From DASZTV01 sp035548125 (GTDB lineage Bacteria; Actinomycetota; Actinomycetes; JAFAQI01), in NCBI GenBank assembly GCA_035548125.1, contig DASZTV010000075.1, positions 1 through 47,275 of the forward strand: DNA of 47,275 bases, in the 5' to 3' direction. The position numbers were made by a program, and so were the translations under genes. Of this stretch, positions 24,283 to 33,254 are shown in pieces. The stretch's first letter is position 1. Each line of letters opens with the position of its first letter. Below the pieces are notes generated by a model, which saw only the letters and a program-made list of their open reading frames with translations, did not search any database and was not told the origin of the DNA.

Positions 24283-25338
24283 TCAGGCGGTGCTCCGCAC
24301 GACCACCCAGTGCGCCTGTGGCGAGGAGTCCGCAGCCGAGGGAAGCGGCCCGGTCGGGTAGGTCGCGGGCGTGATCGGCGTCGGCAACGTCCCAGCGGTC
24401 GGCGCCGCGCCGGCCGCGTCGAGCGCGTCTCCCAAGGTGAGCGGCTCCGCGCGCGGGTAGTCAGGGAGCTCGACCGGCGCCGAGAGCATCAGGTCGTCCC
24501 GGCCGGCTTCGCCGACCAGGACGGGGAAGGCATGGATGTTGGTGCAGTCCGCCGCCGCGTCGGCAGCCCACGGCGGCGGGTCGAGCAACGAGGCGAACCC
24601 GCCGTCGCTCAGCGCGAGGATCAGGTGCGCCGAGACCAGCGAGTGCAGCGCCGCGTCCGCCGGCGATGCGTCGACCGACAGCGACGGGGTGACGTTCTCG
24701 ACGAGGGAGCGGAGCCGCACCATCGGTACGACGAGCCCGGCGTCGACGGCGGCGAGCTGAAGCCTGATCCGCAGCGGCCGGCAGATCCGCCGGATCCGGC
24801 CGCGGACCGCCCCGGTCGCGTCCCGTACCGTCTCGAGCTCCGTCGTCTCGATCGCGTCGAACCCGGCCTCGACCGGCTCGCGGAGCAGGCTTTCGACGGC
24901 GACCCGGACGTCGCGCTCGTGCGGGATCGCCTCGTCGGCGCTCGTGACCCGCCAGCCGTCGATGTCGAGCTGGGATGTCGGGACGAAGCCGGTACCGGGG
25001 AGGTAGCGCTCGAGCGAGCGCCGCTGCGGCTGCAGGAAGCGCAACCGGACCGTGAGCTGGGTGTCGGGCGGGCACTCCGCGACCACCTCGGTGCGCGAGA
25101 AGAACGACTCGACGCTCCCGTCGACACCGGTGTCGAACGGCAGGTTGCCCACCGCCCAGGGACGCGGCACGAGGACGCCGACGCGCCGCGGCCGCTGGTT
25201 GGTGACCCCGCGCCGGGACGCGGGGCGGATCAGGTACCCGTCGTAGAGGATCGCGTCGGCGGCGCGGCTCGCGCGGGCGTAGTGCTCAGCGGGGACACCG
25301 CCGAAACCGGGCAAGTCCGTCCCCGCCGTCAATGGCAC
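24283..25338 (-). CDS. Conserved hypothetical, hydrogenase-cluster-like protein
   Basis: No catalytic motif is recognised in this 351-residue soluble protein. The N-terminal part DAILYDGYLIRPASRRGVTN ... RRVGVLVPRPWA recalls, from memory, uncharacterised actinobacterial proteins encoded in uptake-hydrogenase gene clusters, where a very similar DAxLYEGYLLYPY segment occurs. No hydrogenase or maturation gene is in this window. The middle contains VRLRFLQPQRRSLERYLPGT and a central beta-rich region. The GTG at 25338 is the furthest upstream in-frame start before the hairpin at 25384-25474. It is convergent with tesB, 52 bp apart. Confidence 0.7.
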   Translation of the reverse strand: MPLTAGTDLPGFGGVPAEHYARASRAADAILYDGYLIRPASRRGVTNQRPRRVGVLVPRPWAVGNLPFDTGVDGSVESFFSRTEVVAECPPDTQLTVRLRFLQPQRRSLERYLPGTGFVPTSQLDIDGWRVTSADEAIPHERDVRVAVESLLREPVEAGFDAIETTELETVRDATGAVRGRIRRICRPLRIRLQLAAVDAGLVVPMVRLRSLVENVTPSLSVDASPADAALHSLVSAHLILALSDGGFASLLDPPPWAADAAADCTNIHAFPVLVGEAGRDDLMLSAPVELPDYPRAEPLTLGDALDAAGAAPTAGTLPTPITPATYPTGPLPSAADSSPQAHWVVVRSTA

Positions 25339-25383
25339 GGCGATGATCTACCCACGCCGGGCCGCTTCTACCACCCCCGGCAC

Positions 25384-25474
25384 GAGGTAGCACGACAAGT
25401 AGGCCCCCGCGGCCGCTCCGACGCTCGGCTGAGCGTGGGAGCGACCACGAGGGCCGGACTTGTTGTGCTACTTC
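25384..25474 (-). terminator. Long-stem hairpin after the MFS transporter gene
   Basis: The arms GAGGTAGCACGACAAGT (25384-25400) and the complement of GAAGTAGCACAACAAGT (25458-25474) match at 15 of 17 positions, both differences being transitions. Pairing continues inwards through GGCCGCTCC against GGAGCGACC, and an apical ACGCTC/GAGCGT stem closes the loop. It begins 6 nt past the transporter stop codon (25481-25483, minus strand), as a terminator would. Confidence 0.7.
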
Positions 25475-25480
25475 GGGGCG

Positions 25481-26959
25481 TCAGGCTCCGACGAGGACGG
25501 GCTCCAGGTCGTGGCGCTGCTCGGGTACGCCCTCGCCGGCCGCCGGAGCGTCCGGAGCGGGTGGGCGCCGGATCAGCGTCGCCACGGTGATCAGCGCCAG
25601 CAGCATGATCCCGACCGACACCGCGAACGCCGTCGTGAACCCGTGCACCGCAGCCGCTGCGCTGGTCGGCACCACGTGGTGCGACGTCGCGTAGGACACG
25701 GTCGCGCTGGTCGCGATGGTGTTGAGCAGTGCGATGCCGAGCGAGCCACCGATCTGTTGCATCGTGTTGACCAGTGCACTCGCGGCGCCGGCGTCGTGGT
25801 TGGGCACGCCGAGCAGCGCCGTCGAGGACAGCGGTACGAACACCTGGCCCATGCCCAGGCTGATCAGCAGCTCCGACGGGACGACGTGCGCGAGGTACGC
25901 CGAGTGCGGCGGCAGCTGAGTCAGCCACAGCATGCCCAGCGTGGCGAGGGAGAAGCCGGTGATCGCCAGCGCACGAGGACCGAAGCGGGGCAGCGTCTTC
26001 GACGCGATGGTCGAGGACGTGATGACACCCAGCGGGAACGGCAGGAACGCGATGCCGGCCTTCAGCGGGCTGTACCCCAGCACGTTCTGGAAGTAGTAGC
26101 TGAGGAACAGGAACGAGCTGAACATCCCGAGCGTCGCCAGCAGGAACGCCAGGTAGGACCCACCGCGGTTGCGGTGCAGGATGATCCGAAGCGGAAGGAT
26201 CGGGTTGGCTGCGCGGGTCTCCCACACGATGAACTGCGCCAGGACGATCGCCGCCACGATGAGCAGCGCCAGCGTGCGCGGCGCGGACCAGCCGTGGATC
26301 GACGCCTCGGTGAAGCCGTACACGAGCAGCGCGAGACCGCCGGTCACCGCAACCGTGCCGGGAACGTCGAAGCGACGGTCACCCTCCGCGCGGCTCTCCT
26401 TGAGCAGCGGGAAGGCGGCGAACGCCACCGCGATCGCGATCGGGGTGTTGACGAGCAGCGTCCAGCGCCACGAGAGGTACTGAGTGAGCGCGCCGCCGGC
26501 GATCAGGCCGAGCGCGCCGCCGGTCCCCGAGATCGCGCCGTAGACCGCGAAGGCCTTGGCCCGTTCCTTGGCCTCGGTGAACGTCGTGGTGACGAGGGAG
26601 AGAACGGCCGGGGCGAGCAGCGCCGCGAAGACGCCCTGGATCGCGCGTGCTCCGAACAGCATCGCGCCGTTCTGCGCGACGCCGCCGAGGGCGGAGGCCC
26701 CGGCGAAGCCGATCAGCGCCATCAGGAAGATCCGCTTGCGGCCGAGGTAGTCGCCGATTCGCCCACCGAGCGGCAGCAGACCGCCGAAGGTCAAGGTGTA
26801 GGCCGTGATCGCCCACTGGCGATCGGAGTTGGAGATGTGAAGCGCGGTCTGCGCGTCGGGCAGCGCGATGTTCACGATCGAGGAGTCGAGGATGATCATC
26901 AGCTGCGCCACGCCGATTACGGCGAGCGCCAGCCAGCGCCGGTCATGGTCTGCGGTCAT
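25481..26959 (-). CDS. MFS drug-type exporter, DHA2 (EmrB/QacA) family
   Basis: A 492-residue proton-driven exporter with about 14 hydrophobic helices. Motif C-like and motif A-like segments are visible: LMIILDSSIVNIALPDAQTAL at the first helix and GGRIGDYLGRKRIFL in the first cytoplasmic loop. Both are typical of EmrB/QacA multidrug pumps. AAGG precedes the ATG by about 9 nt. It is divergent from a TetR gene with two operator-like palindromes between them, the standard arrangement for a repressor-controlled drug pump. Substrate range cannot be inferred. Confidence 0.93.
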   Translation of the reverse strand: MTADHDRRWLALAVIGVAQLMIILDSSIVNIALPDAQTALHISNSDRQWAITAYTLTFGGLLPLGGRIGDYLGRKRIFLMALIGFAGASALGGVAQNGAMLFGARAIQGVFAALLAPAVLSLVTTTFTEAKERAKAFAVYGAISGTGGALGLIAGGALTQYLSWRWTLLVNTPIAIAVAFAAFPLLKESRAEGDRRFDVPGTVAVTGGLALLVYGFTEASIHGWSAPRTLALLIVAAIVLAQFIVWETRAANPILPLRIILHRNRGGSYLAFLLATLGMFSSFLFLSYYFQNVLGYSPLKAGIAFLPFPLGVITSSTIASKTLPRFGPRALAITGFSLATLGMLWLTQLPPHSAYLAHVVPSELLISLGMGQVFVPLSSTALLGVPNHDAGAASALVNTMQQIGGSLGIALLNTIATSATVSYATSHHVVPTSAAAAVHGFTTAFAVSVGIMLLALITVATLIRRPPAPDAPAAGEGVPEQRHDLEPVLVGA

Positions 26960-27044
26960 GGTGTTGCCTTCTGTCTGTTCGGTTTCGTGTCTGCGTTGTG
27001 CGCGTTGCGGAATGTTCAGCCCCGATCTACGCTTGTGACATAAG

Positions 27045-27083
27045 CGGAGGCTGCTTCCGGTACGCTAGCGGAGGCAACCTCCG
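27045..27083. promoter_or_regulatory. Twin CGGAGG-N3-CCTCCG operators between MFS and TetR genes
   Basis: CGGAGGCTGCTTCCG at 27045-27059 (one mismatch) and CGGAGGCAACCTCCG at 27069-27083 (perfect) are 6-3-6 inverted repeats with centres 24 bp apart. The second lies inside the spacer of a candidate minus-strand promoter, TTGCTA (27086-27091) and TAGCGT (27062-27067) with 18 bp between, so binding would block transcription of the transporter. A TetR target of this form is common for TetR/MFS pairs. Confidence 0.75.
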
Positions 27084-27148
27084 GTTAGCAAGCCTTTATT
27101 CCCGTGACCTGCGCCACAGGGACGGGGTGCGGCGAAAGGACCGTGGCG

Positions 27149-27769
27149 ATGACGACCCGCGCGAAGGACGCGGACGTACCGCGCGCGTTGCGCGCTGACG
27201 CGCAGCGCAATCGCGACAAGCTCGTCGAGGTCGCAGCCGCGGCCTTCGCCCGCGACGGGATCGACACCTCACTCGAGGAGATCGCCCGTACCGCCGGCGT
27301 CGGCATCGGAACCCTCTACCGCCACTTTCCCAATCGCGACGCGTTGTTGGAAGCGGTTTTTCGGCGCAACGTGGACGACATCGCCGCACAGGCGGACGAG
27401 CTGCTCGAGGCTCTGCCCGCCGACCAGGCGCTCGCGGAGTGGATGTCGCGGTTCGTCCGCTACGTCGCCACCAAGAAGGGGCTCGCCGCCCATCTGAAGT
27501 CGGTGGTGTCCCACGACGCCGAGATCTTCGCCTACAGCCACGCGAAGATGGATTCCGTCATGCAGCGCTTGGTGGAAGCGGGACAGCGCGAAGGCACGGT
27601 CAGGCCGGACGTCGACTACGTCGACGTGCTCAAGGGGCTCTCGGGCGTCTGCATGATGTCCGACGTACCCGGCTGGCAGGACCAGGCGTGCCGCGTCTCG
27701 GGTCTGCTCATGGACGGCCTGCGCTACGGCGTGCCGGCATCACCCGCGAAGAAGCGCCGTCCCGCCTGA
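27149..27769 (+). CDS. TetR-family regulator of the divergent MFS exporter
   Basis: About 206 residues. The N-terminal helix-turn-helix contains KLVEVAAAAFARDGIDTSLE and GIGTLYRHFPNRDALLEAVF, a clear TetR domain. The ligand-binding domain is of the type common in TetR proteins next to QacA-like pumps. AAAGGA precedes GTG GCG ATG; I use the ATG at 27149, though the GTG at 27143 is closer to the ribosome site. It probably represses both itself and the exporter through the operators at 27045-27083 and is released by a transported toxic compound (inference). Confidence 0.93.
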   Translation: MTTRAKDADVPRALRADAQRNRDKLVEVAAAAFARDGIDTSLEEIARTAGVGIGTLYRHFPNRDALLEAVFRRNVDDIAAQADELLEALPADQALAEWMSRFVRYVATKKGLAAHLKSVVSHDAEIFAYSHAKMDSVMQRLVEAGQREGTVRPDVDYVDVLKGLSGVCMMSDVPGWQDQACRVSGLLMDGLRYGVPASPAKKRRPA

Positions 27770-27880
27770 GTCGGGCGCGGGCCATGGTCCTTTCGGGCCA
27801 GGCGGGTAGTCCGTCGGGGCGGCGGGATTCGGGACCTCTGGACGACGGGCAGCGAATGCCCCCCGGCTGACACTTAACGG

Positions 27881-30283
27881 ATGTATCGGTGGTCCGCGCT
27901 GTCGTCGTCGCGCGGCCCACGAGTCTTCGCGATGTTCGCCACCGCGACCGCGTCGCTGATCCTGGTCACGGCAGGCGACGTGGCGATGGAGCTGGTGAGC
28001 ACCGTCACCCTCGCGGCGATCGCGGTCCTGCTCTTGCGGGGCGAGAGACGACATGACGCGCTGCGACGCAGCCGCATCATGCTCCTCGCCTCGCTTGCGT
28101 GCGCGTTGAGCTCGGCGCTGATGACGGCACTGTACGAACTGATGACCGGCCACGAGCCGCCCATCCCGTGGGCCGGCGACGCCGTGTCACTCAGCTGGGC
28201 CCCGGTCGCGGTCGCGGGTCTGCTGCTGATCCCGGCCGGGTCACGGCGGACCGGCCACCGTGCCCGCGCCGTCGCCGATGGACTGCTCGCCGCGAGCTCC
28301 TTGTGGTTTCTGCTCGTCGCCTTCAGCAAGGGTGCGCATCACTTCGTCCCTACCCACGGGACGCTCGCGGCCGCCGTCGCCTACGCCTACCCGATCGGCG
28401 ACCTGTTCGTGGTCGCAACGGGTCTCACCGTCCTGGCGCGGTGCGCCGCCGCGACCATCCGGACCGTGACGTTCATGGTCAGCGGCGTCAGCGTCGTGGC
28501 CGGCTGCGACGTGTGGATGTTCGTCACGGGACATCAGCACGCGCACGGTGCGCTCACGGTGATCTACCAGGCCGGCCTGCTGCTTCTGGTGGGAGCGGGG
28601 GCGACCCCTGCGATTCCCTCGAACACCCCGATGGTGGGACGGGTCCGCCTCGGCTCGGCGTTGGAGATGTTCCCGTTCCTGCCCGTGGTGGGCGCGATCG
28701 TCGTAGCCGCCGAGTACCTCGCCGAGGGGTCGGACCTACCGGCTCGCATGCTGCTGCCCGCGCTGTTCCTGGCCGTCGCGCTCGTCCTCCGCCAGGTCAC
28801 CAGCGCGAGGGACAAGCAGCGGCTGGTCGACGAGCTGGAGACCCGCCGCAGCGAGCTCGAGGCGGCGCTGCGGGTGGACGAGCTCACCGGTCTGGCCAAC
28901 CGACTCGGCCTCAACGAGGCGCTCGAAACCGCGCTCTCGGACAAGGATCAGTGGCCGGTGGCGCTCACCCTCGTCGACCTGAACGGCTTCAAGCTGATCA
29001 ACGACAACCACGGCCACGGGACCGGCGACGAGGTGCTGCGCATCCTCGGCAGGCGGATGTCCGCCCGCGTGCGCGGCGCCGACGTCATCGCGCGGCTCGG
29101 GGGTGACGAGTTCGCGGTACTCACCTGCCGCGCCGACGGTGCCCGGCGTACGACGATGGTCGACCGGCTGACGGCATGCTTCGAGGATCCGGTCAACGTC
29201 GGCGACCGCTCCTTCACGGTGCACGCCAGCATCGGCGTCGTCACGGGCCAGCCCCCGGAGACCGCCGGCCAGCTGCTCGCCCACGCCGATGCTGCGATGT
29301 ACCGGACCAAGGCGATGCGGCGGGGACAGACGTCCGTCACCGTCCTCGACGCCACGAGCCGCGCCGACATCGCCCGCCAGCTGCGGGTCAGCGAGGACAT
29401 CGCCGAGCCGGACCTGTCGCAGTTCCACGTGCTCTACCAGCCGGTCGTGGACCTGGCCACTGGCGCGATCCGCGGCGTCGAAGCCTTGCTGCGCTGGGAG
29501 CATCCGGAGTTCGGCGAGGTGAGCCCCGGCGTCTTCATCCCGCTCGCCGAGCAGGCCGGATCGATCGCCGCGCTCGGCGCGCTCGCCCTCACTACCGCCA
29601 CCACTGACCTCGCGCGGCTCTGCGACGCCCACGACAGCCCCGGCCTACGGATGGCGGTCAACGTCTCGCCCCGGCAGCTCGCCGACCCCGAGTTCGTGGA
29701 GTTCGCCCTCTCGACGATCCGTGCCGCAGGGCTGCGACCGGACCAGCTCACGTTCGAGGTCACCGAGCAGGCGTTCGAAGCGAACCTTCACAACGCGACC
29801 GGGACGGTCGCCGATCTTCGCGCCGCCGGAGCCGCGATCGCGGTCGACGACTTCGGCACCGGGTACTCCTCGCTGCGCTACCTGCAGCAGCTCGACCTGA
29901 CCGTGATGAAGATCGACCGGCTGTTCGTCAGCGACATGGGTCAGCCCAGAACTCGTCAGCTGGTGCGGTCGGTCATCGAGATGGCGGCCGGGCTCAGCCT
30001 GCAGGTGGTCGCCGAGGGCATCGCCTCGATCGACCAGTTGCGTGCCCTGCAGCAGCTCAACTGTGAGCTCGGCCAGGGCTTCCTGTTCAGTCCGCCGGTG
30101 TCCATCAACGCCATCGACAGCCTGCTGCGGGTCGGACACACCTACCCGGTCGGCCTCGGCGACGCCGCGCCGATCCTGCCGACGCCACGGCGCGACCCCG
30201 ACACCGTGACCGCTGCCGAGCAGGAACGGAGAAGCGCGGACTGGTCGGATCCCGGACACTGGAGTCATGTCCTACAAGGTTGA
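27881..30283 (+). CDS. Membrane GGDEF-EAL protein (c-di-GMP synthesis/breakdown)
   Basis: The 800-residue protein has 7-9 N-terminal hydrophobic helices (to about residue 300), then a diguanylate cyclase domain and a phosphodiesterase domain. The GGDEF site is intact: DELTGLANR at its start, then ARLGGDEFAV at about 403-412. The EAL domain also looks intact: GVEALLRW (about 532), FEVTEQAF, DDFGTGYSSLRYL, MKIDRLFV, VVAEGI and GQGFLFSPP keep the metal and catalytic residues. No cytosolic PAS sensor is seen, so input is probably through the membrane region. Either activity may dominate. The C-terminal end overlaps the next ORF by 17 bp. Confidence 0.93.
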   Translation: MYRWSALSSSRGPRVFAMFATATASLILVTAGDVAMELVSTVTLAAIAVLLLRGERRHDALRRSRIMLLASLACALSSALMTALYELMTGHEPPIPWAGDAVSLSWAPVAVAGLLLIPAGSRRTGHRARAVADGLLAASSLWFLLVAFSKGAHHFVPTHGTLAAAVAYAYPIGDLFVVATGLTVLARCAAATIRTVTFMVSGVSVVAGCDVWMFVTGHQHAHGALTVIYQAGLLLLVGAGATPAIPSNTPMVGRVRLGSALEMFPFLPVVGAIVVAAEYLAEGSDLPARMLLPALFLAVALVLRQVTSARDKQRLVDELETRRSELEAALRVDELTGLANRLGLNEALETALSDKDQWPVALTLVDLNGFKLINDNHGHGTGDEVLRILGRRMSARVRGADVIARLGGDEFAVLTCRADGARRTTMVDRLTACFEDPVNVGDRSFTVHASIGVVTGQPPETAGQLLAHADAAMYRTKAMRRGQTSVTVLDATSRADIARQLRVSEDIAEPDLSQFHVLYQPVVDLATGAIRGVEALLRWEHPEFGEVSPGVFIPLAEQAGSIAALGALALTTATTDLARLCDAHDSPGLRMAVNVSPRQLADPEFVEFALSTIRAAGLRPDQLTFEVTEQAFEANLHNATGTVADLRAAGAAIAVDDFGTGYSSLRYLQQLDLTVMKIDRLFVSDMGQPRTRQLVRSVIEMAAGLSLQVVAEGIASIDQLRALQQLNCELGQGFLFSPPVSINAIDSLLRVGHTYPVGLGDAAPILPTPRRDPDTVTAAEQERRSADWSDPGHWSHVLQG

Positions 30284-30734
30284 CTTCGCCAACGTCTCGA
30301 CCGTCGGTCTCGAGTCCTCCCCCGTCGCGGACGCACTCGCCGGGCTGCGCGCCAACGAAGCCCGCTACTTCAAGAACAAGTACGACCACGACTTCACGAC
30401 CGAGCCCGCGAGCAGCGCCAAGGGCAAGAAGACCCTCGACTGGGTGCACCGGATCCTGAAGGAGGAACGCGGCATCGTCATTGCCTCGACTCCGCTCGAA
30501 GTCGCCGAGCAGACGGTCGACGGAATCCGCTGGCCCGAGGTGTTCTACGAGAGCGGCTTGGCGGTCAACGTGCTGTACACCCTCGACGACGGCGGCAAGA
30601 GAGCGGTCGGCTTCAAGCTGTCCGACGGCATGGAGGTGCCCGACGAGCTCGGTGACTTCAAGTTCGCCCGGCAGAAGTCGAAGCTCGCGGGCACCATCCG
30701 CGGCTCGTTCTTCGTCATCAAGAACGAGTACTAA
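30267..30734 (+). CDS. Small conserved-looking hypothetical protein
   Basis: I do not recognise this 155-residue protein. It is soluble, has no signal peptide, and is rich in charged and aromatic residues with good codon bias. Notable segments are ANEARYFKNKYDHDFTTEPA, LDWVHRILKEERGIVIAS and GFKLSDGMEVPDELGDFKFA. It starts 17 bp inside the 3' end of the GGDEF-EAL gene in another frame and ends 3 bp before the convergent glycosyltransferase stop. The overlap suggests cotranscription with the c-di-GMP gene, but a functional link is not shown. Confidence 0.7.
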   Translation: MSYKVDFANVSTVGLESSPVADALAGLRANEARYFKNKYDHDFTTEPASSAKGKKTLDWVHRILKEERGIVIASTPLEVAEQTVDGIRWPEVFYESGLAVNVLYTLDDGGKRAVGFKLSDGMEVPDELGDFKFARQKSKLAGTIRGSFFVIKNEY

Positions 30735-30737
30735 GGC

Positions 30738-32228
30738 TCAGCCGTAGCGGCGCAGCTCGGGCCAGATCACAGCCCAACTCGCCAGTCGGTGAGTGCAGAC
30801 CCACACCGGCGCGCCCTGCTCGTCGTCGTCGACGTGGACCCGATTGTCCAGTTTCGTCGCAAGCCGTATCGGCGAGAAGTACGGAGACAGCTGGCTGCGG
30901 TCGAACCCGATCGCGATGGCCTGTGACGAGCTGTCCGGCGGCGGACCCCACAGCGAGGTCGCGTTCTGCACGCCGTAGGCAGCGGGCAGCCCGAGAGCCG
31001 GGCCGAAGCGATCGACGGCGGCGGTCTCGCCGTAGTTGGCGCCGAGGATGATGGTCGGCTCGGGAGCCGGCGCCGAGCGGTAGACGTGGGCGACCTCGGA
31101 CACGAACGTCGGCCAGCCGATGGTCTCCCCGGCGTCGTAGTTCAGCGCGACGATCGGAGTGTCGTGCACGACCGACGCCGGGAGGATCGGCAACGTGATC
31201 ACCAACCCGATCAGGCTGAGACCGGTCGCCAACCTGGGGGCGTGCCGGCGCGACGGATCGCTGCGGGACCACTCGAGGAACCACGGCGCCCCCGCCGCCA
31301 AGGCCACCGGGAAGGTGCCGCTCATGTAGTACGGCTTGCCGGCTTGGGCGATGAAGACGATCTCCGTGAACACCCAAGCGACGCCGATCGCGCGGCACCA
31401 CCGGTACGCCGGACTCCGCAGCAGCCGCCACAAGCCTGCGAGATACATCGGTGCGAAGAAGAAGCCGATCATGACGACCTGCAGCGGCACGAAGGCCGCG
31501 CGCGGGACGGACGTCCCGGAGTTGCCTGCGGCGATCGACTTCGCGACCGACAGCTCCGGCCACCCGTGGTGGGCTTGCCAGACCAGGTACGGCACCCACA
31601 TCAGCAGCGCGACGGCGGCGCCGGCGTACAACCAGAGAGATGCGAAGATCCGGCGCGGGCCGGCGATCGCGACCCCGAGCAACAGGCCCGCAACCAGGAA
31701 TATCGGAATCGCCGAATCGAACAACCCCGCGCCGAGTACGACGCCGACCGCGAGCCAGAGCCGATCGTTACCGGACCGCACCGCTCGCAGGCTCAACAGC
31801 ACGACGGCAGCAGACACGGGCATCAGGAAGGTCGCGGTGCTCAGCAGGTGGCCGGAGCCGACGGTGAAGTTCCCGACCGCGAGAGCGACGGCTGCCAGGA
31901 CCTGCGCCGACCGATCACCACCGAGCTCACGGGCGATCAACCCGGTGAGAACCACCGCACCGGCGGCCGCCAGCGCTGACGGCAGGCGCAGCAGCATCAG
32001 CGAGTGCGGCGCGATTGCAGTCATCAGCCGGGCGAGGGCGGGCGCGAACGGCGGCTGGTCGGGATACCCCCAGGCCAGATGATGGCCGGAGGCGATGAAG
32101 TACAGCTCGTCGCGGTGGTAGCCGTAGCGCGCGGCGAAGGCGATCAGGACGATTCCGGTCGTGGCGGCGACGAGGAGGACGTCCCGACGGGCGAAGCTGC
32201 CCCGAACAGGCGGATCGCCGGAGCTCAT
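30738..32228 (-). CDS. Family 39-type membrane glycosyltransferase (ArnT/PMT-like)
   Basis: A 496-residue polytopic protein with about 10-12 helices. The first loop carries the acidic pair of the GT39/ArnT-like superfamily in YGYHRDELYFIASGHHLAWG, followed by YPDQPPFAPALARL, a very typical pattern of predicted prolyl/dolichyl-phosphate sugar transferases. It should move a sugar from a polyprenyl-phosphate donor to a lipid or protein outside the membrane. The ATG at 32228 follows AGGTGGGG; the longer frame overlaps the divergent kinase gene. A C-terminal soluble region of about 140 residues follows the last helices. Confidence 0.88.
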   Translation of the reverse strand: MSSGDPPVRGSFARRDVLLVAATTGIVLIAFAARYGYHRDELYFIASGHHLAWGYPDQPPFAPALARLMTAIAPHSLMLLRLPSALAAAGAVVLTGLIARELGGDRSAQVLAAVALAVGNFTVGSGHLLSTATFLMPVSAAVVLLSLRAVRSGNDRLWLAVGVVLGAGLFDSAIPIFLVAGLLLGVAIAGPRRIFASLWLYAGAAVALLMWVPYLVWQAHHGWPELSVAKSIAAGNSGTSVPRAAFVPLQVVMIGFFFAPMYLAGLWRLLRSPAYRWCRAIGVAWVFTEIVFIAQAGKPYYMSGTFPVALAAGAPWFLEWSRSDPSRRHAPRLATGLSLIGLVITLPILPASVVHDTPIVALNYDAGETIGWPTFVSEVAHVYRSAPAPEPTIILGANYGETAAVDRFGPALGLPAAYGVQNATSLWGPPPDSSSQAIAIGFDRSQLSPYFSPIRLATKLDNRVHVDDDEQGAPVWVCTHRLASWAVIWPELRRYG

Positions 32229-32279
32229 TCGCCCCACCTTAGGAAGGCGCTGATCGCTCAGGTCTAGCAGAATGCGCGA

Positions 32280-33254
32280 GTGGACTCCGAGGCGCTGGCG
32301 ACCGTCGTCGCCGAGGCCGTCGGCGTTCCCGCCGTCGAGATCCGTGGCCTGACGCGGCTGTCCGGCGGCGCGAGCCGCGAGTCGTGGGCGTTTGACGCCG
32401 TCCACGACGACCGGGTCGAAGAGCTCGTGCTGCGTCGTGCGCCCACCGCGATCAGTGACGCGGTCGGCCCGACGATGATGCTCGAGGCTGCCGCGATGAA
32501 GGAAGCGACCCGGGTCGGGGTACCCAGCCCGCGGGTGCTGTTCGCCACCGCCGATCGCGAACCGCTCGGCGGTTCCTGCATCGTCATGAGCCGAGCCGCC
32601 GGCGAGACGATCGCGCGCAAGATCCTGAGGGACGAGCGGTTCGCCGGGGTACGCCCGAAGCTCGCTGCGCAGTGTGGCGAGATCCTGGCCCGGCTACACC
32701 AGATGGACGCCGCCGCGCTCGGGCCGGTCGCCAACTCCTACGAGCTCGACGGGCTGCAGACGGTGCTCGAGACGAGCGGGGTCGAGGCGCCGATGCTCGA
32801 GCTCGCATTCCGCTGGCTCAACCAGCACCGCCCGCCGACGACCCGGCAGACCGTCGTTCACGGCGACTTCCGCAACGGCAACCTGGTGATCTCGCCCGAG
32901 GGTGTCCAGGCCGTCCTCGACTGGGAGCTGGTCCATCTCGGCGACCCGATGGAAGACCTCGGCTGGCTGTGCACCCGCGCCTGGCGGTTCGGCGGCGCCG
33001 GTCCGGTCGGTGGCTTCGGCGAGTACGCAGACCTGTTCGCGGCGTACGAGGCGACGAGCGGCACCGCGATCGATCCGGACGTCGTCAAGTGGTGGGTGCT
33101 GCTCGGAACGGTGAAGTGGGGCGTGATCTGCATCGTTCAGGCGGGCCGGCACCTGACCGGCGGACAACGCTCGGTCGAGCTCGCCGCGATCGGCCGCCGG
33201 CTGGCCGAGCAGGAGTACGACTGCATGACGCTGCTCGAGGAGCTGACCGCCTGA
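32280..33254 (+). CDS. APH-type phosphotransferase (ACAD10/11 kinase-domain-like)
   Basis: A 324-residue kinase-like protein. The catalytic loop HGDFRNGN (about residues 194-201) fits the HxDxxxxN motif, and LDWELVHLGDPMEDLGWL (from about 213) supplies the second metal-binding Asp. An N-terminal LSGGASRESWAF forms the nucleotide loop. This subfamily is found beside acyl-CoA dehydrogenases and matches the kinase part of eukaryotic ACAD10/11, which phosphorylate hydroxyacyl-CoAs (known). It is followed by DUF6285 (TGATG overlap) and an acyl-CoA dehydrogenase, so a role in hydroxy-acid breakdown is more likely than antibiotic resistance. The start is the GTG at 32280. Confidence 0.88.
   Translation: MDSEALATVVAEAVGVPAVEIRGLTRLSGGASRESWAFDAVHDDRVEELVLRRAPTAISDAVGPTMMLEAAAMKEATRVGVPSPRVLFATADREPLGGSCIVMSRAAGETIARKILRDERFAGVRPKLAAQCGEILARLHQMDAAALGPVANSYELDGLQTVLETSGVEAPMLELAFRWLNQHRPPTTRQTVVHGDFRNGNLVISPEGVQAVLDWELVHLGDPMEDLGWLCTRAWRFGGAGPVGGFGEYADLFAAYEATSGTAIDPDVVKWWVLLGTVKWGVICIVQAGRHLTGGQRSVELAAIGRRLAEQEYDCMTLLEELTA

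Noticed and set aside
27770..27880. Possible riboswitch before the GGDEF-EAL gene
   Set aside because: Only one 5-bp GGGCA/TGCCC stem could be found, and no c-di-GMP riboswitch core was recognised.
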